A program made the position numbers and the translations under genes. The notes beneath the pieces were generated by a model. The model was given only the letters and a program-made list of their open reading frames with translations. It was not told the origin of the DNA and did no database searches. A DNA stretch of 64,000 nt. It comes from Salticus scenicus (taxonomy: Eukaryota > Arthropoda > Arachnida > Araneae > Salticidae). This document shows positions 55,587 to 64,000 of the stretch, piece by piece (the first letter of the stretch is position 1; every line of letters begins with the position of its first letter). The DNA is taken from the NCBI GenBank assembly GCA_963930645.1, contig OZ005650.1:230164188-230228187 (forward strand), given 5' to 3'.

Positions 55587-57218
55587 CCGCACTGCTGAAA
55601 AATTGACTTATACTTTTTGGGTTTGTAATAATTTAAAAACTAATGATTGCAACAGATAAAATTGTTATGTTTGTATAATACGGAAGTCACAACATGATAC
55701 ATATGTACATTTTTTAATAATTCATTTTATTACACTCTATTAAGTATTTAATAAAAATCTACATGAAATTTTCTTTTTAAACATAATATAATAAACATAT
55801 ACTTTGTACTCTATCATGATTTATTATATGAAATAAACAAGTATTATTTTAATATATGAAATAAAACTATTTATTTGTTAGATCTAAACAATTATTTAAT
55901 AAAAATATTCATTATGGATTGATAATTCCTCCTTTACATGGAATTACTGCTTTAATGCGCAATGGCATAGTATTTTACAGTTTCTTAACATGAAACTCAG
56001 AAATTTCACTTTTCCAAATATCATAAATATTTTTTTCTAGTTCTTTCAAAGTTGTAGGCTACAGATTTCTAATACCCACCCTCTTTTATAGACTAAAAAT
56101 TTTCGAGCAGATTGTGATTAGGGCAATTTTCAGGTTTAATAAACAAGAAATCCTGCGATATTCTTCGTGGGTTTTAATTTTAAGTAAAAAAACGTATGAT
56201 AACTTACAAAATTATACATGCTTATGAGAATGAATAAGTAATTTTAACAACTTGAATAAAATAAAAGTATCACAAGCGCCATATAACAAGGTGCATTATC
56301 ATCTTGAAATGGTGATTATGGAAGAGTCTGAAATACCCCAAAAGTAGTCGGTCAGGTATCAATTTTTTAATGGCTAAGATTGATTTCGGGTTAATATATC
56401 CCTTAAACATGAAAATTTGCCAAAATCACTGAAAAATTATGCATTTTCGTATCGTAATGTACGGGGAAAATGCCATTGTTTTAAAAGTGCGATTAAGTCA
56501 GTCACATTTTCGTGATCTTATTTGCTTGTTTCCGCCTGTTCGAAATAAGTTAAACTTGACTCATCAGAGAGAACAACCTCAGCCCAGTAATTAATTGACA
56601 ATTTTTTAACTTTTTTAACCCTCTAATGTCTTGGGTTTCTAATTCTTTTCGTTAAGAATGATTTTTTTTTTTTTTTTTTTTTTTTTCAGATTTTCTGGCA
56701 ATTAAATCTGCTTTGTTTAATTGTTATTTTACTGTATTTGGATAAATTATGTTACTAAACACTTTTTCTGAATCCCTGCTAAGTCCTTATTGTAATACAA
56801 GCTGATTTTTAAGTGCTGGCTTTTTAACTTGAGGTCATCTCGACTGGATGAGTTACGTGGCCGCCTAAGGACAAATGTGCAGTTTAAACAGCCAAAAAAA
56901 TATTATATCTTGCTAAAAACCAGATCACTAATATTTTGTTAACATTTAATCATTTTGACATCCCACGTGCTAAAATATGTTTTTGATTGTCGCTCTAAAA
57001 TTAATATTTTTTGTGGTATTGTTAAATGCCTTATTCTTGCCATTTTTAAAATACTTTCTAAAGTTACAATTTTCCGAACAATTGCATCTTGTTTTTAACA
57101 CTTTGCTCAATCCTAAATTGCTCGCGGAACGCAATGTAATAAAATCTGTTCAAAAATTTAAAATTGAAACAATAAAATTAGCGATTACAGAATGAAAAAT
57201 GGAAAATATCCAAGTGCA

Positions 57219-57249
<31 letters not shown>

Positions 57250-57262
57250 GTCGCTTAGTGTA
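55533..57262 (-). mobile_element. Tc1-like element with homopolymer TIRs, inserted in a microsatellite
   Basis: TA-flanked termini CACTAAGCGACAAAAAAA (from 55535) and, read inward from the right, CACTAAGCGACAAAAAAA (from 57260). Each is followed by a long A tract and GCCGCACT/GGCTGCACT. Length 1.73 kb with a degenerate minus-strand transposase. The left flank is a (TA)n tract and the right flank continues TATATATG, so it landed in a TA microsatellite. Confidence 0.9.
55912..57043 (-). pseudogene. Tc1-like transposase pseudogene
   Basis: From MARIRHLTIPQKILILERQ (ATG ending 57043) the minus strand, with frameshifts, gives an N-terminal helix-turn-helix, a GRPR-like hook followed by SRDDLKLKSQ and YNKDLAGI, VLSDESSLTYFEQ around the first catalytic Asp, FQDDNAPCYMA around the second, ENF near the catalytic Glu, then TLKELEKNIYDIWKSE and NTMPLRIKAVIPCKGG before the stop at 55912-55914. 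All three catalytic positions can be placed, but at least ten stops or frame changes interrupt the gene. Normal family length is about 340 residues. Confidence 0.85.
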
Positions 57263-57657
57263 TATATGTCAGAGAGAGAGTGAGTGCTGAGTGCAATAAT
57301 AATTATCTACTTTTTACACGTTAATACAGCATCAAATAATATTGTACAAATTCAAGGAAAATGATAACGTAAATATTAATGTATATAAAATAAGGATATA
57401 TATTAATGAAAGATTTTTTTTAATGCGTCAGTATCGTTTTATTTGACGGACTGTTTGAAATATTCATGTCGAAATTTTACTAGGAAGCTTTTATTAGAGC
57501 ATTGTTTTTTAAATGATTTTAGAAAAATCCTGTGGAAAAATAAACCTAACATATATATTTATGGGTATTTCCTTTAAAACAAACAAACAAACAAACACAG
57601 ACACACACACACACACAAAAAAAAGAAAAAAAAAAAAAAAAAAAGGTTTTCCACATT

Positions 57658-57693
<36 letters not shown>

Positions 57694-58080
57694 GTGTAAT
57701 TTCCAATAATATCAAGAATTCGAAAAGTACCGCACTACACTTTTTTCTCGGTTTATAATAACAAATATCACAATTACAGTGATATTTTAATTTAATTTTA
57801 CTGAACATCAATTGTTAACAACCGGATGAAACTGCTTTCTACACTTATATAGTTACACCTTGCTGTCTCAAAAATTTCTATATATATTTAAAAAAAATAA
57901 CTGTCGCTGGCGTCAATTATTATTTTTTTTTTTTGTCTGCGACAGCATCTCCTCGCGGAGGGCAAAGTGCTCTGCATCATGAGAGGTATCAATGTGTTCC
58001 GTATGCTGCGTTCCAAGCTGCGTTTGCAGACTCGGTGACTTGGCCAACGAATTTTATGTGAGAAATGACTAGCTGTTTGT
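57263..58080. other. Intergenic DNA with homopolymers
   Basis: (AG)n-like run at 57271-57285, (CA)n 57597-57617, and A and T tracts at 57620-57645 and 57661-57690. The patch 57935-58070 is GC-richer and leads into the tRNA-like sequence; it is of unknown origin. Confidence 0.5.
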
Positions 58081-58083
58081 CAT

Positions 58084-58153
58084 CCAGGGTAGCTTCAGTG
58101 GTAGAGCATCCGTGCGTTAAGCGGAGGTGCCCGGGTTCGATTCCCGGCTCTGG
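58084..58153 (+). tRNA. tRNA-like sequence, anticodon position GTT (Asn-like), atypical
   Basis: The cloverleaf folds well: acceptor CCAGGG with CTCTGG, D-arm GCTT-CAGTGGTA-GAGC, anticodon stem TCCGT/GCGGA, T-arm CCGGG-TTCGATT-CCCGG. A run of seven T follows, a Pol III terminator. A-box TAGCTTCAGTGGTAGAGC-like and B-box GGTTCGATTCC are both good. The anticodon loop is GCGTTAA: if 34-36 is GTT it would read Asn codons, but position 33 is C instead of the almost invariant T. It may be a pseudo-tRNA or a tRNA-derived SINE head. Confidence 0.5.
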
Positions 58154-58160
58154 TTTTTTT

Positions 58161-58539
58161 CACATAGTTCGTAAATAAAAAAAATATCAACCTTTACACT
58201 CCAATTTACCTAAAATGAATATTCACGGTTGATGAATTCATGAATAAATATTTCTAACTTGAAAAAAAAAAAAAAAAAAAAAAGAAGAAGAAGTAAAGAA
58301 AAATCTAAAGTTGAGGTATATAAAAAACGGCTATATGAAATAAAATTCAGAAGAAACATGCTAGATTTGTATTGTTACTATTTTATTTTAAAATTATAAA
58401 GACGTCATTTTCTCATTAACCAATTTAACATTTAGTATTTTTTTTTTTTTTTTTTTCGCGTAAAAGCGTATTTCATTTTATGATGAAAATAAGTAAATAA
58501 ATAAATAAAAATACCTTGTAAACTTTTTAGGGAACAATT
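58161..58539. other. AT-rich spacer
   Basis: A tract at 58262-58285, T tract at 58438-58456. No gene recognised. Confidence 0.45.
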
Positions 58540-58765
58540 GAAAATTTAAATGGCTTATATTAAGGCAATTACCAGTTTATTATTCTCATATTTTAAATAA
58601 TTTTAAAAAATCTAATCAAATTTCCGTCATAAATAGTAGCCTGTGTCCAATTCCAGACTATTATCTATCTTTGTACCAAATTTCATCCAGATCCATTCAG
58701 CCGTTGTGGCGTGATTGGGTAACAAACATCCATCCAAACTTTCGAATTTATAATATTAGTATAGA
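58540..58765 (-). mobile_element. Helitron-like 5' end
   Basis: On the minus strand it starts TCTATACTAATATTATAAAT at 58765. It continues with text of the kind found at Helitron 5' ends in which a conserved GATGAAATTTGG lies 80-100 bases in. The body to about 58540 resembles 51060-51310. The matching 3' end was not identified; 49722 is a possible but unproven partner. Confidence 0.5.
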
Positions 58766-58769
58766 TTAA

Positions 58770-58915
58770 TTTTCCTATTCAGTGAAAGGTAAAGAAGCGA
58801 ACAGACGGGCAAAGCACAATAAGGGTTAATAAGTGAAGCGAGTCGTGGGGACGCGAAGCCTTCCTCGGGGGTTAGTGAGCGGAGCGAGCAGGGGGCAGAG
58901 CCCCCTTGTTTGATT
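58770..58915 (+). repeat. Helitron-like 3'-type GC-rich hairpin segment
   Basis: Contains GTGAGCGGAGCGAGCAG and hairpin GGGGGC-AGA-GCCCCC (58891-58905), a form often seen near rolling-circle transposon ends. No CTRR-T follows, so the assignment is weak. Confidence 0.4.
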
Positions 58916-60430
58916 TAAAAATATTAGCTAACATTATAATAATGTTTTTACCCTTCTTAATATCCCTTGTAATACTTGTCCTTTTGAATATCCCTTGTAA
59001 TAATTTCCAAACTGACAATACCATCTTATTCACAAATACTGTAACAACAAATTTTGAAATTTCCTTGGGGGGAGATTGGTTATTTAAAAATTTCATGCGA
59101 TTTTTTTTTAGGGGTGGGGGGGGGGGACAAATGATTTCAGGTAAGTGTTCCAGTAGTGGAAATTATAACAATTGTGAAAATATTTAATTTGTAACTCTAA
59201 AGTCACGCTTAGTTTAATATTTGCAATGAAAAATAGTATCCAAACTAGGGTTCCAACGCTTCTAAATATTCCTTAATATTCCTTTATAAATCGTGATAAA
59301 AATTTTACCATTCCTAAGGGTAAATCCCAAACTATCCCCAAATCCCCACTGTGTAACTGTAGTATGACGCTAAACTCACTCAGTTTCAACCTCGTCATAA
59401 ATTGTCGGCGTAAAATATATTTATATTAAATATGTGTTCTTTCTTCATAAAATACATTTCTATGAAGAGTTTATATGAGTCTCAAAGGCTAAAATAAATC
59501 ATATTTTCTCACTCTCTCTGTATAATTTTTTAATATAATAAATAAAATTTTCATTCAAAATTCTGAGTATATAAAAGAGCAACATTAAAAAAAATATTCG
59601 GCAAAATTTTTATTTAAATCAGCCGGGGGGTGTTCGGTGACATTTCAAAAAAGCAGCGGACATGATTTCTCAAAAACGAATGCACTTATCTTATTGAAAT
59701 TTTACGCACTTTTCAAAAATGGAATTGGATAGTGCTAGTGAACGAAGAATTTAAAAAAAGTTGAAATTCGATTGAGTAACAGAGTTGTATGCAAAAACAA
59801 TTCAGTTTTCGTGCATTTTACCCTTCGTATAGCCTTGTAAAATTAGTTGTAATAATAAACTAGTTGGCATAGGTGGACTCCTTCCCCATCACGTATTTGT
59901 TTCCACACATTTTAATTATTGTTAAAAACTATCAAAGTAAAATTGACATGTCGCAACCCGGCAAGAAATATGACACAACTTAAAAAAATGCAATATTTGA
60001 GAAGAATCAACTTAAAGTTGATATAAAGAATGAACTTGGCTATAATAAAACTAACATGAATGTCTCTCAGGTGGATGAATTGAGAGTTATAGATGCGACA
60101 ATTTCCGCGCTCATTGGAGGCACTTCATACGCATTTTTCAATAACATAAACCCAAATTTGCCATAGGTTGATTTCTTTGGAAATCGAAATATTCCAATCA
60201 CTTCGTTTATCTCTGTCTATATATATACATACACAATCGAAATCTTATCATCACGATAACGCCCGAAATAATACTCCAAATCAAACCAATTTTGGACAGC
60301 GAATTTATCTTATAAATATCTTTGATAAGTTCGTTAACCAAGTTGCTCCACAATTTTGTTTTCAAGTGGCGATGAAATGCATAGACAATATAAGGATCTC
60401 AACCAAGTTTATAAATTAATTTTATCCGTC
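58916..60430. other. Intergenic DNA, unassigned
   Basis: A G tract at 59114-59127. Stretches 59225-59400, 59620-59850 and 59990-60160 are less AT-rich but carry stops on both strands and no recognised motif. Confidence 0.4.
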
Positions 60431-61720
60431 AGGATATTTCCAATCATTTTTTCTCTCCAAACAATCCGTAACTCTAAAATTTCATCAAAATCGCTGTGTC
60501 CATTTCCGTGTAAACCCTATTTCTGCCATACATTGTAATTGGCCTTTAAATGTTTAACAGCAAACGCGACATTTTCTGACGATGAAAATATTTCGAATCG
60601 TTTATGCACCCTCAAACTTTCATCAAAATCCTTATACCCATTTCCAAGTAAACTCAATTTCTGCCATATGTTACAACTGGCCGATAAAGGTTTAGCTGCG
60701 AATGCGAATTTTTCTAAAGATGAGTATAAGTCCAAACGTTTAAGAGCGGACAATACCTAATCTCGCCGGCAGCCTTCGCCCATGTTATTCTATGGGAAAA
60801 TTTGTTTACATAATTACTCCTTACCTAATGAATATTTTCAATTCTGTTTTCACATTTAGAAAATTCATAAGCGTTAAATTAGTACTTCTTTTCCAAAAAT
60901 TGATTTTTTAAAATTTTAGTATTTCATTTTGCGAGTAGAAAATGAGAAAAATGCATTTTGTGAAAAATCGCATTTTTGAACTCAAAATTAAAATGTAAAA
61001 ATTAAAAAAAATGAATTTTTCAAAAATGAGTACTCATTTAACGGTTATGAATTTTCTGACTGCGAAAACAGAATTCAAAAATATTCATTAGGTAATGTGT
61101 AATTGTCGCAACAAATTCTCCCATAGAATAACATGGGCGAAGGCTGCCGGCGAGATTAGGTATTGTCCCCTCTTAAGTACCCCGAAAAGCCTTTAACCTC
61201 AAACTTTCATCAAAATTCCTATATCCATTTCTAAGTGAATCCAATTTCAGACATATGTTACAATTGGCCGATAAAGGGTTAACTTTGAACGTGAATTTTT
61301 CTGAAGATGAGGATACGTTTAAACGCTTTAGCACCCCATCTTAATGAACACTTAAGAAAAACACTTAACTTCAATATTTTTTTTTAAATCGCTATACGCG
61401 TTTCGAAGTAAATTTCTGCCGTATGTTGTAATGGAACGAATAAGGGTTAACAGCGAACGACATTTTTCTGAAGAAGAGGATATTTCCAATCGCTTTTTCC
61501 CACCAAAAAAATCTCTAACTCCAAACTTTCATCAAAATCGCTAAGTCCAATTTCGTGTAAACCATATTTCTGCCATACGTTGCGATTGACCTTTAAAGGT
61601 TTAACAGCGAACACGAAAGTTTCTGAGGATGAAAATATTTCAAATCATTTATGTACTCAATGAAAAATAATAATCCTTTGTACAGGCATTAGTGAATTCT
61701 GTTTAGAAGTAGTGTGCAAA
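60430..61720. repeat. Diverged ~140 bp tandem array D, split by a TTAA MITE
   Basis: Units start near 60476, 60619, 61201, 61380 and 61521. Each carries AAACTTTCATCAAAATCGCT-like, CCATTTCTAAGTAAACC-like, TTTCTGCCATATGTTACAA-like, GGCCGATAAAGGTTTAACAG-like and TTTTTCTGAAGATGAGGATA-like blocks. Open frames of 60-80 codons on both strands arise because units lack stops, not because they encode protein. Confidence 0.8.
60740..61176. mobile_element. TTAA MITE, copy 2
   Basis: TTAA at 60740-60743 and 61173-61176. Termini read inward GAGCGGACAATACCTAATCT (left) and GAGGGGACAATACCTAATCT (right). Inverted arms of about 200 bp include CGCCGGCAGCCTTCGCCCAT and CATGTTATTCTATGGGA. Length 437 bp against 427 for copy 1, with a shared CTGTTTTCACATT-GAAAATTC core. 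Inserted within a unit of array D. Confidence 0.92.
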
Positions 61721-63400
61721 ATTTATTATATTGGGGCATTAGTTTTTGATGCATCGTACAAAACCAAACAAATCGTACAAATCCATCATACCAAAAAACC
61801 AGGACCGTATCGGTTGGATTTTTCAAAATTTTTAATGAAATATTTTATAAAACATTGCTCAAATGTTGCTACCATATATGCTTAAAATTTTGAATACAAA
61901 ATTTTCTTTATTATATTAAAAGAAATTAGAGAAAATATCCATTTGTTTAGCTTTCAAAAACTATGTTACACCTCTTAATATAAGAGCAATTACATTTTGC
62001 ATATTTAAACAATTTCATTTTCTATGTATTGATTTGAAGAGTGAACTAGTACATTTGATACAATGTTTGAACAATAATACATTAAGGAAATTCTTTCAAT
62101 ATAATTATCTTTTAAACTTGCATTGTCAAAAATTTACAAGTAAGTTTATAGCTTTTAAAGAATTTTCTAAATATTATGTCAGGTTTTAGTAAGTTAAATA
62201 ACGTATGACAGTTCAAATTACAACTTTACTTCAAGTATTTTAATTGGTTCTAAACTTCCTATAAACATCACCTCATCGTAATAGGATTTTTCGGTATTAC
62301 AGATATTTCTTTCGATCTGTTATCTTCCATTAAGAACTTTTGTTCCGTTTCATTGTCATTTTTTGAAAGATTATCAATATTTTTATTCAATGGATAAAAG
62401 AGATATAATAATAAATATGTGTTTTTATTTTGTGAAAAATGTCATAATATAAGTAATAATTTTAACAATTTCTTTATTTAAAGTAGTATTTAAAAGGCAT
62501 CCAAATTAATAAATTATAAAGAAAAAAATATTATTTTAATGCTATACCATTTTCCAAAAATACATATATTAGAAGTTATACAACTAGCCCTTTTACCAAG
62601 ACATTTTCGTCCACTTTATCTGAAGAATGTAAAATTCGCTTTAAATTTATAGTCTAATTTTATGATAAAAATTTCTATTTGGTGACAAGAAGATATCAAG
62701 GAAGTACACTTGCACAATTATGTAAAAAATAATGCATTATTAAAAATAATATTATTATTATATTATAAATAGGCAAGTAAAGAAAATTGTGTAAAGCTAA
62801 ATTGCAAGGAAAAGGAATTGAATAGGAAATATATGATTCACAGATAAATTATTCGTTTCATTGAATTCAAATACCAGTTTTAAAAAAAGTATATATATAT
62901 ATATATATCCATTGAATTCACATATCATTTTAATAAGACAAAAATCCATCCCCATGCAAATATATTAGCAATTTTCATAACATATTTGAAATCATTCTTT
63001 TCGAAGCATTTTTATATTCAAAAATAGCTACATATAAATGCAAGATAAAGAAAACTTGAGAAATCTGTCTAGTTGGACATTTCGATTGTCGATTCTTTCC
63101 TATAATTCAAATTTCCCATGTTATAGAATTTTAAAAATCAATAGTGTCAATAGCTAATGGATTTTCTGGAAAACATATCAGTTCAATACGACTTTTTTGC
63201 ATGGTTATAGTCTAACATACCCCCCCCCCTTTTTTTTTCTTTTAGAAATGTACATTAAACATTAAAAAAAAGTAATTATAGATTTCAGCGAGTAAAACAT
63301 ACACCTTATGTCTGGTTTTGAAATGCAATAAAAAATAATTTATAAAAACACCATAAACTGAAAAAAAATTGCTAATATATATATATATATATATTTGCCC
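61721..63400. other. AT-rich stretch
   Basis: About 1.7 kb with (TA)n at 62890-62908, a C/T run at 63220-63241 and (TA)n at 63375-63396. No gene recognised. Confidence 0.5.
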
Positions 63401-63475
63401 TTTCAAAATAAAGCAACGACCTTTCGTCAGGCGAATGAGGTAGGCACGAATGCAGCAACGCACAAAACCGAAAAG
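63400..63475 (-). repeat. Truncated Penelope-like end with half hammerhead
   Basis: On the minus strand CATTCGTGCCTACCTCATTC leads to GCCTGACGAAAGGTCG (about 63418-63433), the 5' stem I, core CTGACGA and first stem II strand of the hammerhead family at 41.06 and 54.34 kb. The CGACCC-GAAAC half is missing; the sequence runs into TTGAAAGGGC and a (TA)n tract. It cannot self-cleave. Confidence 0.55.
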
Positions 63476-63645
63476 TGACGAGAATATGATGGGAGGGATA
63501 TTGGATTTCCCCCCCCCCACCCTTTTTAAGCCTTTCTGGCCTCTGCCCCTTCTTATATCTTACAGTTTCATTTCCTGTGTTTTGACCTTGTTTCACATAG
63601 TTTTCAGTTATTATATTAAATATATGTATTTATTTCTTATATCAA

Positions 63646-63681
<36 letters not shown>

Positions 63682-64000
63682 AAAATTCTAAAATTAACCG
63701 AAACATGGTATTCACATGTCATACTGAGGTATTTTTTGCAAATGAGGCTTTTCTGATAATTACTTTTTTTTAATTAATGAATTTTAGAAAATTGAAGAAA
63801 TCTATGACCCACCCAGTCTATAATAAACCTTTGTAATATGTAGAGAAATAGATAATGTTTTATATTTTCCAAACATTTTTCTAGAAAATTTACAGTTTTT
63901 AAAAAACGTCATAGGTACTTTTGTATAATTTTATTATAACTGATTATTTCTGATATACGTAATACACACACACACATATGTATGTATGTATATAAGTGTG
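63476..64000. other. Low-complexity window end
   Basis: C run at 63509-63519, (TA)n at 63646-63676, (CA)n at 63965-63976 and TATG repeats to the window end. No gene recognised. Confidence 0.6.

Noticed and set aside
57513..57758. 81-codon frame with Thr-His and Lys/Phe runs
   Set aside because: CA repeat flanked by A and T homopolymers.
60517..60760. Opposing open frames of 73-83 codons
   Set aside because: Both follow the tandem unit and repeat internally; typical of a stop-poor minisatellite.

Overview
The window reads as eukaryotic, AT-rich (by eye roughly three quarters A+T), non-genic DNA from an arthropod. A chelicerate, probably a spider, is my best guess: the Tc1-type transposase near 30-31 kb closely resembles copies I associate with spider genomes, and the mix of Tc1/mariner, Penelope-like, Helitron and tRNA-SINE repeats fits. 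This is recognition from memory, not a database search. I find no intact host protein-coding gene. One possible terminal exon of a chemoreceptor-like gene (49.5-49.7 kb, minus) and one tRNA-like sequence (58.1 kb) are the only non-transposon gene candidates, and both are uncertain.

Layout. 0-5.5 kb: a small inverted-repeat element at the left edge, a Tc1-like transposase pseudogene (minus) and a tRNA-derived SINE. 5.6-11.1 kb: two Helitron-like elements of one family joined head to tail, the second interrupted by another Helitron type. 11.6-13.8 kb: a mariner helix-turn-helix scrap and an array of diverged ~140 bp tandem units. 16.9-28.1 kb: a small MITE, a GC-richer repeat, two foldback mariner-type elements that keep transposase C-termini (one carries a nested TTAA element), a Penelope-like reverse transcriptase fragment, a pogo-like mini-transposon with a C-terminal zinc finger, and a Penelope GIY-YIG endonuclease fragment. 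28.7-31.6 kb: a tandem array split by a full-length Tc1-like element with a TA target duplication. 31.8-35.0 kb: a Sola-like element with ATCT target duplications, subterminal TGTAACAGAGT repeats and a SINE inside. 35-42 kb: AACGTT-rich repeats, another ~140 bp array, a Helitron end, foldback MITEs and an inverted pair of hammerhead-type ribozymes. 42.7-48.2 kb: featureless AT-rich DNA with simple repeats and one older dispersed repeat. 48.2-54.8 kb: a long foldback element, more AACGTT repeats, Helitron ends, a well-formed hammerhead ribozyme inside an inverted repeat and a second SINE. 55.5-57.3 kb: a Tc1-like element with homopolymer-rich TIRs. 58-64 kb: tRNA-like sequence, Helitron ends, a tandem array split by a TTAA MITE, and a truncated ribozyme-bearing Penelope end.

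The parts do not form a working pathway. Every transposase or reverse transcriptase seen here is broken, so the elements record past activity by enzymes encoded elsewhere. The sequences most likely to retain function are RNA-level: two hammerhead ribozymes with an almost complete catalytic core at 41.05-41.11 and 54.34-54.40 kb, both in foldback contexts typical of Penelope-like retroelements. I see no evidence for a new defence, metabolic or regulatory system.
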